From CAYGGE01 sp966250865 (GTDB lineage Bacteria; Patescibacteriota; UBA1384; CAYGGE01): DNA of 24,220 nt. A program made the position numbers and the translations under genes. Under the pieces are notes generated by a model, which had not been told where the DNA came from, searched no databases, and saw nothing but the letters and a program-made list of their open reading frames with translations. This document shows, piece after piece, positions 15,548 through 22,129 of the stretch. The stretch's first letter is position 1. Each line of letters opens with the position of its first letter. The stretch covers positions 1 through 24,220 of the forward strand of contig CBINIT010000014.1 of assembly GCA_966250865.1 (NCBI GenBank). Direction: 5' to 3'.

Positions 15548-15967
15548 CTACACAACCAGGGGCAAAAGGGCGCGCAAGGCCACTTGTATGGTTTCTTCGT
15601 CGGGACAGCTCAGGAACATGACCTCTGCTACCCGACCTTTCCAGGAAATCTGGACGTCTCCTGCGCACCGGACTGCATCGTACAATGCGGCTGCTACCTT
15701 CCGCCGGTGAAGCCGATCGCTCCATACCGTTCCCAGGTTGATCGCCTGAGTTCCTTCGAAAATCATGACGGTTCCGGACGTCGTAGCGAGGAGCGTCATG
15801 GTCTCGCCGTTGGGCATGAGACCGGTGGTCTCGCCCTGGTAGACTTCGGGCTGAGGCTGTGCGTGACAGAGAAGCGTACCTAGATTGTAGTAAGAAGGCT
15901 TGACGCAATCCTTCTTGAGGACAATCACGCTTTCCCGTGGATCGATCAGTCTCATCTTCGTACCCAT
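15548..15967 (-). CDS. Hypothetical 139-aa protein
   Basis: Soluble, beta-rich in the first 90 residues, ending in a predicted helix (EETIQVALRALL). There are four Cys without a clear metal pattern. Two in-frame ATGs (15967 and 15955) are possible; the first is preferred, with a weak AGGCTAGA upstream. A textbook promoter lies 48 bases upstream (16015-16043). It is convergent with the surface-protein gene. No family is recognised. Confidence 0.7.
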   Translation of the reverse strand: MGTKMRLIDPRESVIVLKKDCVKPSYYNLGTLLCHAQPQPEVYQGETTGLMPNGETMTLLATTSGTVMIFEGTQAINLGTVWSDRLHRRKVAAALYDAVRCAGDVQISWKGRVAEVMFLSCPDEETIQVALRALLPLVV

Positions 15968-16014
15968 TCTAGCCTATGAAGGCGTAGCAGCCTGTCTCTA
16001 TGACAGGACCATAT

Positions 16015-16043
16015 ACTATACCATAAAAAAGACCTCTTGTCAA
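16015..16043 (-). promoter_or_regulatory. Consensus sigma-70 promoter
   Basis: On the minus strand TTGACA (16038-16043), a 17-base spacer and TATAGT (16015-16020), driving the 15548-15967 gene. Confidence 0.75.
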
Positions 16044-16137
16044 GGTTAAACAGGTTTAGAATTGCTTGCATGAAGAAATATGATGACTCTTTGTTGTGTC
16101 GAAAACCTCCTTAATCCATTAGCCATCTTTCTATAAA

Positions 16138-16195
16138 AAACGACCGTAAAGGTCGTTAAAATGCGAAGAGGCCCGGGACAGACAGTCCGGGCCTC
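16138..16195 (-). terminator. Double terminator of the 16247-16672 gene
   Basis: GAGGCCCGG..AC (16168-16179) pairs with GTCCGGGCCTC (16185-16195) with one bulge. Beyond it on the minus strand is TTCGCATTTTA, then ACGACC (16140-16145) with GGTCGT (16151-16156) and a T-run. The second hairpin is the class A cassette stem, here without the core repeat. Confidence 0.75.
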
Positions 16196-16246
16196 CGCTC
16201 GTAAAGAGTAGACGTCGACCTGCCGATTGACAGGTTCGTCTTTGGC

Positions 16247-16672
16247 TTATGCAGTGCGCAGTAGGTCTACGAACCGCTCCAGGCTGACCTCCGGACCGTT
16301 GAAACGCACGATTACGTCGGTCCTTGGGTTGTAGTGCTCAGTTCGCTGCTCTTCGAGCATGGGTAGGAACTCGATGTCCACTTCCCAGTCGGCTTCACCC
16401 TCCTCCAGAACAACTCGAACTGCGTTCAGAAGACAGGGCGGAACGCGAAGCTCATCTATCCGGATAGATTCGCTGACCCCGTCACCGATCGCCTTGCTCT
16501 CTTTTCCTGATACGACGGTGTATAGGGTAGCTACATGTCCGATTCGGTCGTGACATGCCTCGCTCAGCCTGACAGTAAAGTCGACATCTTGTGGATCTGC
16601 TGTCTCGTCGTCAAGCCGTCCTGCAAAGACCGCCTCGATACCGTGTTCGTTAAGGTCAATCTTCCTGAGCAT
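16247..16672 (-). CDS. Hypothetical 141-aa acidic protein
   Basis: Soluble and acidic, with no membrane segment and two Cys that do not form a motif. Alternating strand-helix content is seen throughout, with a C-terminal helix (SLERFVDLLRTA). A weak AGGATA precedes ATG 16672, and a good promoter lies at 16735-16763. It has its own promoter and double terminator, so it is an independent unit. It is in the block between cassette repeats 5 and 6, on the same strand as the 15548-15967 gene. No family is recognised. Confidence 0.7.
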   Translation of the reverse strand: MLRKIDLNEHGIEAVFAGRLDDETADPQDVDFTVRLSEACHDRIGHVATLYTVVSGKESKAIGDGVSESIRIDELRVPPCLLNAVRVVLEEGEADWEVDIEFLPMLEEQRTEHYNPRTDVIVRFNGPEVSLERFVDLLRTA

Positions 16673-16734
16673 TATCCTACTGCTTCTCTATCCTCTTGTG
16701 AGGAGATGTCTGCCCTCAGTGAGCAGAACAGAGG

Positions 16735-16763
16735 ATTGTATCATAGATACGCTCAGATTTCAA
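16735..16763 (-). promoter_or_regulatory. Promoter of the 16247-16672 gene
   Basis: On the minus strand TTGAAA (16758-16763), a 17-base spacer and TACAAT (16735-16740). Confidence 0.65.
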
Positions 16764-16833
16764 TCGCTGATGGGCTAAACGAGGTCAAATTGAGGAAACT
16801 CTAAGACTTTTGTGGCTCTAGGAGGCCTATTGA

Positions 16834-16893
16834 GAGTTCAATTAACTCCCACCCAGTACCACCACAAAATCATCAGCTCAAGCTGGTGATTTT
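16834..16893 (+). repeat. Cassette repeat copy 6, class B
   Basis: The core (16834-16864) has one change (CCCACCCAG). The class B terminator AATCATCAG (16868-16876) with CTGGTGATT (16883-16891) follows, with a weaker T-tail. As with copy 3, a same-strand leaderless gene follows at once. It is the last copy seen. Confidence 0.9.
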
Positions 16894-16906
16894 ATAGTGT
16901 CCCCGT

Positions 16907-16912
16907 TATAAT
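16907..16912 (+). promoter_or_regulatory. -10 box of the leaderless cupin gene
   Basis: A perfect TATAAT ends six bases before ATG 16919, the same geometry as the gene after cassette repeat 3. No -35 match and no ribosome site are seen. Confidence 0.5.
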
Positions 16913-16918
16913 CAGCTT

Positions 16919-17257
16919 ATGCATATCTTTCCACGCAAACTAAAACAAGTTCCGGGTTCGTATTATTTCGGTGAGTTTGATGACGTCCCATTGGCACCGT
17001 TTAGCATCTCGCTTGCAACTCTCGACGAATCGTATGCTGGTGAGTCGAAGCATTATCATACGAAAAATCAGAAAGTTTACTTGACTCTGGAAGGAGAGGG
17101 GATTTTGAATGTTGATGGTAAAGAAGTTGCAATGCGGCCTGAAGAGCTCATCCATGTCGAGTCAAACGAAGTCCATTTTGTCGAAAAAGTACTCAAAGGA
17201 CCATTGAAATTTGTGGTCATATTGTCGGCCAAAGAGAACGATAAAGTGACTCTTTAG
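16919..17257 (+). CDS. Single-domain cupin protein
   Basis: 112 aa, the usual size for a small cupin. Motif 1 is KHYHTKNQKVYLTLEGEG (residues 44-61), giving H45 and H47; the Glu normally found after HxH is replaced here by Gln/Lys, so metal binding may be altered. Motif 2 is PEELIHVESNEVHFVE, with a conserved His near the end. Members act as isomerases, dioxygenases or sugar/metabolite binders, and the substrate cannot be read from sequence. The gene is leaderless and follows cassette repeat 6. Confidence 0.8.
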   Translation: MHIFPRKLKQVPGSYYFGEFDDVPLAPFSISLATLDESYAGESKHYHTKNQKVYLTLEGEGILNVDGKEVAMRPEELIHVESNEVHFVEKVLKGPLKFVVILSAKENDKVTL

Positions 17258-17268
17258 TCCTCGAATAC

Positions 17269-17297
17269 TTGTAAAAAAGAGCAAAAAAGACTATACT
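17269..17297 (+). promoter_or_regulatory. Promoter of the 17357 gene
   Basis: TTGTAA (17269-17274), a 17-base spacer and TATACT (17292-17297). The leader contains a small hairpin, CGCTC with GAGCG, followed by five T (near 17322-17342), so it may be attenuated. The same hairpin could instead end the cupin transcript. Confidence 0.55.
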
Positions 17298-17356
17298 TTC
17301 CCTCGTAAGGCGCCCGAGTAAGCGCTCGTCATGAGCGTTTTTATTGTGGGCGTGTT

Positions 17357-18139
17357 ATGTGTATGCGCATTTCCGAACTCCCCAGAAGTTTAGGGGGAAT
17401 AGCTCTGAGCTTCGAGCTCGGGCGAGAAGAAGCGCCTGTGGTCGACCGAGCGCACAGAAGTATCGGTCTTCCCATGGGTGTCATGGCGTTCGCTGTTCTG
17501 AATGGTGGGCGCTGTGCGGTGGTTCAGACCGGTACTCGTTCTCATACTCACACCTGGTTTGTTGGTGAGGACGATACTAACCCCTTCGCCTCGCGCCTAG
17601 TGCGCCCCGTCAACATGCGGGCGCTTGTCACCCCGGAGGGAGAACGGCACTTCCTGCGCGGCCTGATGCCGCGCTGTTTCCAGCTCTACCAGCAGCAGTA
17701 CGGAGGCCAGGCTGAGCGTCAGGGGGACGTGTGGCGGATGCCCCTGACGCTGGGTAAGCCCGCCCTTTCCCGCCACCTTCAGCCCCTCAATGAACGGGGT
17801 GGGCTGAGCACGCACTACAATGCAATCGCTGTGAACGACTATCCGCTTCAAGGGACGCGCCACCGGCTTACCGGGTTTCGGTACGTTCGGAAAGATCGTA
17901 CCGGCCTGGCCGAGCACCCTCGGTTGTTCGCCAGCGTCGTCGATATCGTGATCGGTGAAGTGACGGCTCCTGACCACCCGCCATTTAAGGTGGGACGGAC
18001 GACGCTTGTCACGGTGACCGACGCATTCGCGCGGACCGGGGGGTCGCCACTGGGGCGATGTGTACGGCGACTAACGGTCCATCCCCGATGGGGGAGACCG
18101 TGTGAAAGGCAGGGTACCCGGATCCGGGTACCCTGCTGA
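17357..18139 (+). CDS. Hypothetical 260-aa protein, possibly frameshifted near its end
   Basis: Basic, soluble, G+C-rich, with no signal peptide or membrane segment and no recognised family. The start ATG has only a weak upstream site. After a run of six G (18038-18043) the frame continues for about 32 codons across two strong hairpins. With one G fewer it would end at TAA 18072-18074, just before the first hairpin. I therefore suspect the last part is not native. A plus-strand promoter and terminators fit this strand better than the overlapping minus-strand frames. Confidence 0.55.
   Translation: MCMRISELPRSLGGIALSFELGREEAPVVDRAHRSIGLPMGVMAFAVLNGGRCAVVQTGTRSHTHTWFVGEDDTNPFASRLVRPVNMRALVTPEGERHFLRGLMPRCFQLYQQQYGGQAERQGDVWRMPLTLGKPALSRHLQPLNERGGLSTHYNAIAVNDYPLQGTRHRLTGFRYVRKDRTGLAEHPRLFASVVDIVIGEVTAPDHPPFKVGRTTLVTVTDAFARTGGSPLGRCVRRLTVHPRWGRPCERQGTRIRVPC
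18074..18136 (+). terminator. Two consecutive hairpins including a 28-bp perfect palindrome
   Basis: ACGGTC (18074-18079) pairs with GACCGT (18096-18101), with CCCC/GGGG inside. Then 18109-18136 is a perfect 28-base palindrome (left arm GCAGGGTACCCGGA). No T-run follows directly. A further hairpin, AATGACC with GGTCATT plus T6, at about 18161-18182 completes termination. Confidence 0.55.
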
Positions 18140-18189
18140 TCAACTTTATTGAGATCGTATAATGACCATTCGGTCATTTTTTGTTGCCT

Positions 18190-18235
18190 AAAAAAGAACT
18201 AGCGGCACCCGAGTGGGCGCCGCCGTACAACGTTC
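18190..18235 (-). terminator. Terminator of the 18295-18843 gene
   Basis: GCGGCaCCC (18202-18210) pairs with GGGcGCCGC (18215-18223); the mismatch is a G-T pair only on the minus strand. Outer GAAC/GTTC arms and a T6 tail follow. A close relative lies at 18983-19029. Confidence 0.75.
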
Positions 18236-18294
18236 TTGATACTGAGTGTGGCAGGTTATTATCTCCTGCCTTCACTCGATGTGGTTCGTGCCGG

Positions 18295-18843
18295 CTACGC
18301 CGCCAGCAATTCCGCGATGCGGGCGTTGTCGGCCTCGGTCGCTTCCCGGAGCAGGCCCTTGCCGGTGAGGATCTCGAGGGCGCGTGCGTGGTGATGGGCG
18401 GTGTGGTGGTCTTCCAGGCCGAGCGTCGAGAGCACGGTCTGCTCGCCGTAGAAGCCGATCTGGTAGGTCTGGTCGAACCGCTCTTCCGGGAGATGTCCCA
18501 GCGCTTCGATCCCGGCGATGACTTCCCGGCCGTAGCCCAGGACTTCCTGGATGAGGTCGTACTTGCCCGGATTGTCGCGGCGCGCGAGAGCCGTCAGCAT
18601 GGAATCGGTATCGACCCGCGGTGGGGTGCCGGCGACCACGCCGACCTGCTGGAGCCAGGCGCGGCCCGTATCGATCACGTCCAGGATGTGACCGCCGACC
18701 GACAGGTCGTAGTTGGGGTCCGTGTCATTCCGGGTCCCGGTCAGATCACCTTCCTGTCCGGCATTGGCCAGCACGAGGAGCGTGACCAGGTTTTTCAGGT
18801 TACCCTTGGCCTGATTGGCCAGGTGTTTCGCGATTCGCGACAT
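18295..18843 (-). CDS. Hypothetical 182-aa helical protein
   Basis: The start ATG 18843 has a strong AAGGAGGA site. The protein is largely helical, beginning with an amphipathic basic helix (MSRIAKHLANQAKGNLKNLVTLL). A HHTAHHHARALEIL stretch near 144-157 is His-rich and could bind metal, but no known motif is recognised. No membrane segment is seen. It is G+C-rich, with its own duplicated-type terminator. Function unknown. Confidence 0.75.
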   Translation of the reverse strand: MSRIAKHLANQAKGNLKNLVTLLVLANAGQEGDLTGTRNDTDPNYDLSVGGHILDVIDTGRAWLQQVGVVAGTPPRVDTDSMLTALARRDNPGKYDLIQEVLGYGREVIAGIEALGHLPEERFDQTYQIGFYGEQTVLSTLGLEDHHTAHHHARALEILTGKGLLREATEADNARIAELLAA

Positions 18844-18982
18844 GGGATTCCTCCTTATACTCGCCGGACCTCCCTAGTCCGGCGAAGAGCGTGTGAGGGC
18901 ATTGGCGTTACAAAAAAGCTGCTCGCCAGTGCTGCGTGCATTCTAGCACCAGGCATCAAAAAATGCAACCCCTTGTTGCTCT

Positions 18983-19029
18983 AAAAACGAACCAGCGGTC
19001 GCCCTGGGGGCGACCGCCGTACTACGTTC
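18983..19029 (-). terminator. Terminator of the 19050-19565 gene
   Basis: GCGGTCGCC (18995-19003) pairs with GGCGACCGC (19009-19017), with outer GAAC/GTTC and a minus-strand T5. It resembles 18190-18235 in layout and in the shared CCGTAC-ACGTTCTTG flank. Confidence 0.8.
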
Positions 19030-19049
19030 TTGCGATGCAGCACCTTGGC

Positions 19050-19565
19050 CTACTTGGCCTTGGCGCGGATGGTGAGGGGGTAGCCGCCGTGGAACGGTGG
19101 CTGGTTCTTCTCGTTCCGGTACTCGAAATCAGCGGTCGCGTCGCCCGGGCCGAGAGCCTTCCCCTTGATCTCCAGCCGGAAGCGTTTTCCGGCCGGGATA
19201 TTGGGGATTACATAGCGCTCCGCGACGCTGATGTTGTGCGAAGCGACGCAGACGAGACTCCAGCCAGTCCAGGATAGCTCGCCATTCTGCAGGTCCCAGG
19301 CCTTCACAAACTCTTTGTTCGCCGGAATCGTGCTCTTGTCTGGGATGGTGAGATCCCTGTGGTACACTGCCCGGTCTCCCGGCCGGACAGCGGTCTGGCG
19401 AGAGGGGCCGGCCACCGGATCTGCCGGGCCGAGGATGATGACCCGGGCCTTCGGTGTTTCGGCCTTGCCGGCGGCCAGAGTTGGGGCGAGAATGGCTGCA
19501 CTGAGCCCGAAGGCCAGTAGCCAGAGAGCGGCAAACGCATAGCGAATGTTAGGAGGAGTGCGCAT
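19050..19565 (-). CDS. Secreted protein with NBR1-FW-like Ig domain
   Basis: 171 aa from ATG 19565, which has AAGGAGAC upstream; a longer frame exists but lacks such a site. Residues 8-32 form a signal peptide or anchor helix ending LAPTLAAG. Residues 68-168 match the FW (four-tryptophan) Ig-like domain known from NBR1 and common in bacterial surface proteins: HRDLTIPDKSTIPANKEFVKAWDLQN, then a WTGW pair and a closing GGYPLTIRAK strand. Role: extracellular, probably binding or structural. It is divergent from the 19835 gene. Confidence 0.75.
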   Translation of the reverse strand: MRTPPNIRYAFAALWLLAFGLSAAILAPTLAAGKAETPKARVIILGPADPVAGPSRQTAVRPGDRAVYHRDLTIPDKSTIPANKEFVKAWDLQNGELSWTGWSLVCVASHNISVAERYVIPNIPAGKRFRLEIKGKALGPGDATADFEYRNEKNQPPFHGGYPLTIRAKAK

Positions 19566-19651
19566 AAAGTCTCCTTTCAGCGCACGAAGGCCGACCACAA
19601 CTCCACCTGGTCGGAAGGTGGCCTCAAATATACCGAACCGCACTGGTTCCG

Positions 19652-19699
19652 CACATGAAACGAGGAGCTTAGTTCGAACCAAGCTTCTTGTCTCATGTG
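19652..19699. repeat. 19-bp imperfect inverted repeat in a divergent intergenic region
   Basis: 19652-19670 and 19681-19699 pair with one mismatch and two G-T pairs around a 10-base loop. They lie between divergent genes starting at 19565 and 19835. No T-run follows, so an operator or mRNA leader structure is more likely than a terminator. The 270-bp gap also holds a -10-like TATATT on each strand, without convincing -35 boxes. Confidence 0.4.
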
Positions 19700-19834
19700 G
19701 AGCAAAATATGCTTCACTATACGCGAAAATCGTCTGTCCAGCAAGCTTTCGGTCGTGCTCTGACTAGAATTACCGTAATTTATATGTTATATTTTTCAGT
19801 CGCGCTCATGCGACCCCGACCTTGGGAGAATGTA

Positions 19835-20236
19835 ATGCACATCCCTTCTGGCATCATTCGACTTGCCGTGAAGCATGGGTCGGGCAAGGAAGTTGCAAGA
19901 GACTTCGTCCGGGCCATGACCTTCGAAGAATGGGACCGATTTGTTACTTTCTGGGTCCGAGAACATGCTGTCTTGCTGCGCGAAGCAGAGGATAGTGTGC
20001 CGCCGGAACAGCGATATCGGGGCATCGCTGATGCTCCCGAAGAGGGGGTAGAGGCGATTACCGATGCGCTAATCGTACGGCGTATTGCTGAACAGGCCAA
20101 GTCAGCAATAACCTTGGTGGCGATAGCGCTCAGCCCAGATTGGGATGAACTCGCACTCGCCTACGAGTATATCGATCCCCCGAGCAATTGGGAGCTGATC
20201 CTGAGTACCCGTCGCGGGCTCAGATATGGAGAGTGA
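19835..20236 (+). CDS. Hypothetical 133-aa protein
   Basis: The start is taken at ATG 19835, which has GGGAGA upstream; a longer frame back to 19688 has no site and overlaps the inverted repeat. Soluble, mostly helical, with an acidic middle (EDSVPPEQRYRGIADAPEEGVEAI). No recognised domain. The next gene follows after four bases, so the pair is an operon. Confidence 0.65.
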   Translation: MHIPSGIIRLAVKHGSGKEVARDFVRAMTFEEWDRFVTFWVREHAVLLREAEDSVPPEQRYRGIADAPEEGVEAITDALIVRRIAEQAKSAITLVAIALSPDWDELALAYEYIDPPSNWELILSTRRGLRYGE

Positions 20237-20240
20237 AGGC

Positions 20241-20924
20241 ATGGAAAAGTTGGACGCAGTTGTCCGACGACCCTATGCCTTCATCGAAGGTATGGTCGTC
20301 TTCTGGATTGAGAAGGTGAAGATTCCGGCAAAAGGGAAGAACAAGGCATCTACGAAGAAGGTGCCGCACTTCTGTCAGATCATCTCACTTCAAGATGAGT
20401 CAGCTGAGATCTTTATTGCCGGAAACGGCATCAAAGAGATGAAGCTGGCTGATCTAAAATGGTGTCACGACACGGGACGAAGCTTTCATTCCGGATTGGG
20501 CTACTCGTTCTATACATGGCCTGTCATCCCTGAGAGCTTCATCCGCAAGATGTCTTGGTCTGGAGAGCAGGACAAGGGCGAGGCGATCTACTTGGTCGGC
20601 CAAAAAGTTGCCTTCGTCGGTTCAGATGCCTTCCGGCATCTCACTGGCCATACGCAGTCGGCCTGCATCGGTCATGCCGTTGGCTTCTTCCCGAACGGTG
20701 ACTGGGCAGTGGCCTCGACTGTGGTCTACGAAACTGGCCCAGAGTCGCTGCGAGACCCGGTGATCATCCGGGCATCGTATAGCGAACTGGCGCCGGAAGG
20801 CGAAGAGACGTGGGAAGCAATCGCCTCGAACTGGAAGGTTTTCCAGGTCGGCGTTTCACCACACAACCAAATCGTCTGGCCACCCAGCGCGGTCCTGGCG
20901 AATCTCAAGAAAGACGGAAGCTAG
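20241..20924 (+). CDS. Hypothetical 227-aa protein
   Basis: The start is ATG 20241 (GGAG nine bases upstream), four bases past the previous stop; an in-frame ATG at 20226 overlaps that stop. The protein is soluble and beta-rich, with aromatic-rich stretches (GLGYSFYTWPVIPESF, KMSWSG). Three Cys, no motif. The stop codon lies inside the terminator stem. Operon with the 19835 gene; no family recognised. Confidence 0.7.
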   Translation: MEKLDAVVRRPYAFIEGMVVFWIEKVKIPAKGKNKASTKKVPHFCQIISLQDESAEIFIAGNGIKEMKLADLKWCHDTGRSFHSGLGYSFYTWPVIPESFIRKMSWSGEQDKGEAIYLVGQKVAFVGSDAFRHLTGHTQSACIGHAVGFFPNGDWAVASTVVYETGPESLRDPVIIRASYSELAPEGEETWEAIASNWKVFQVGVSPHNQIVWPPSAVLANLKKDGS

Positions 20925-20945
20925 CAGGTGTAGCTTCCGTCTTTT
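20911..20945 (+). terminator. Terminator of the 19835-20924 operon
   Basis: A perfect 11-bp stem, GACGGAAGCTA (20913-20923) with TAGCTTCCGTC (20931-20941), then TTTT. Confidence 0.85.
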
Positions 20946-21063
20946 CGTTTGACAAGGAGGCAGTCAAGTGGTGCAATGAGGCAAAGCACCTGTCGGAACG
21001 GCACGGCTTTCCGGTCAAGGACGACTATTCATAATATTGGAAGTATTGGAAGAGGAAAACACC

Positions 21064-21852
21064 ATGGAATATCGAGACTTTGCTGTCGACTTGGCGCAGA
21101 AGGCCGGTCAAATCATCCGGACGAACTTCACCTTAGGTATGAAGAAAGAGTGGAAAGAGAACAACACGCCACTGACTGAAACAGACACAGCTATTAACCG
21201 TATGGTCATTGAGGCTATCGAAAAAGCCTATCCCGATCATGGCGTTCTTGGGGAAGAGGAGAGCCTTGAGCGAACAAATACCGAATATCTCTGGATCTGC
21301 GATCCGGTCGACGGCACCATCCCATTTAGTTATGGCCTTCCTGTTTCAACGTTCTCACTGGCACTAGTAAAAGACGGTACGCCGATTTTGGCGGCGGTGC
21401 TTGATCCGTATATGGATCGACTATTCGTTGCGGAAAAGGGGCAGGGGGCGACCTTGAACGGTAAACCGATTATGGTTTCTTCGACTAGCAGTCTTAATCA
21501 GACCGGGCTCGGTATCGAAGGTTCAGCGAAAACACATCCGGGTGTTGAGCAGCTACCGTACCTTCTCAAGCAACAAGGAGCGAAGATCTTTCGATTAAAC
21601 TCATATATTTATAGTGGGGTGTTGGTTGCGGCCGGTGAGTTGGTGGGCGCCGTGTATGCAGGTAAAAATCCTTGGGATGCCGTAACGATCCAGCTGATTG
21701 TTGAAGAGGCGGGCGGAAAGGCGACCGACCTTCAAGGGAAGAGCCAACGCTACGATGGCGATATTAATGGTATCGTCGCCACTAATGGTCACATTCACGA
21801 TGAGCTCCTGGACCATCTGGCGCAATCGGAAGTGATCGCAACGAAGGTGTAA
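21064..21852 (+). CDS. Inositol-monophosphatase-family phosphatase
   Basis: 262 aa, normal family length. The start ATG 21064 has AGAGGA upstream; an in-frame ATG at 21037 lacks one. Visible: TDTAINR (40-46), GEEE (63-66) with the metal-binding Glu, DPVDGT (80-85) giving the two metal Asp residues D80 and D83, and NPWDAVTIQLIVEEAGG (202-218) with the third Asp (D205). All lithium-sensitive-phosphatase motifs are present. Enzymes of this fold remove phosphate from inositol phosphates, PAP, fructose bisphosphate or histidinol phosphate; which one cannot be told here. Probably cytoplasmic and Mg-dependent. No partner genes adjacent. Confidence 0.9.
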   Translation: MEYRDFAVDLAQKAGQIIRTNFTLGMKKEWKENNTPLTETDTAINRMVIEAIEKAYPDHGVLGEEESLERTNTEYLWICDPVDGTIPFSYGLPVSTFSLALVKDGTPILAAVLDPYMDRLFVAEKGQGATLNGKPIMVSSTSSLNQTGLGIEGSAKTHPGVEQLPYLLKQQGAKIFRLNSYIYSGVLVAAGELVGAVYAGKNPWDAVTIQLIVEEAGGKATDLQGKSQRYDGDINGIVATNGHIHDELLDHLAQSEVIATKV

Positions 21853-21970
21853 CATCTTCTAACAGAGCGACTAAGCCCTCCTCTTACTATTGTGCAACCT
21901 GCTAATCACGGCTAAATTTTATTCTGGTACGGTATATACGTTATCAACAGATAACAGGTTGGAACGCCTA

Positions 21971-21998
21971 TTGCATTCCAGTATGTACGTACTATACT
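21971..21998 (+). promoter_or_regulatory. Promoter of the MscS-like gene
   Basis: TTGCAT (21971-21976), a 16-base spacer and TATACT (21993-21998). This leaves a leader of about 125 bases before ATG 22130. No gene is seen in 21853-22129. Confidence 0.6.
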
Positions 21999-22129
21999 CA
22001 AAGAAATAGGTGCTTGGACGGTAAGCCAATAGGCGCATAAGTGAGGGGCAGAGAATAATCAGTCTATTGCTCTTGGTCGATCCGAAAAAGCAATGTACAT
22101 ATAGCAATTCAATTATTTAGGAGGTTGTA

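Noticed and set aside
6953..16893. Core repeat as the 3' end of a tRNA (it ends in CCACCA)
   Set aside because: The GAGTT/AACTC arms leave a five-base loop, which does not give the seven-base T-loop and 5-bp T-stem, and no upstream tRNA body is found at any copy.
6953..16893. Core repeat as a 5S rRNA fragment (reverse complement contains GGTACTGGGCGGG)
   Set aside because: The resemblance covers about 13 bases only, and the sequence on both sides does not fit the 5S secondary structure.
6953..16893. Classical integron attC sites
   Set aside because: The arms AATTAAC/GTTAATT only approximate the R box consensus, the inner arms are not complementary, two copies lack the right arm, and no integrase gene is in the window.
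6953..16893. CRISPR array
   Set aside because: Spacing between copies is 0.7-3.4 kb and filled with genes.
17597..18177. Minus-strand frames across the 17357 gene
   Set aside because: No ribosome site or promoter on that strand; the plus strand has a good promoter and downstream hairpins.
18181..18984. 267-aa plus-strand frame opposite the 18295-18843 gene
   Set aside because: The minus frame has a strong ribosome site and a strand-specific G-T terminator; the plus frame starts inside that terminator and is a G+C-driven shadow.
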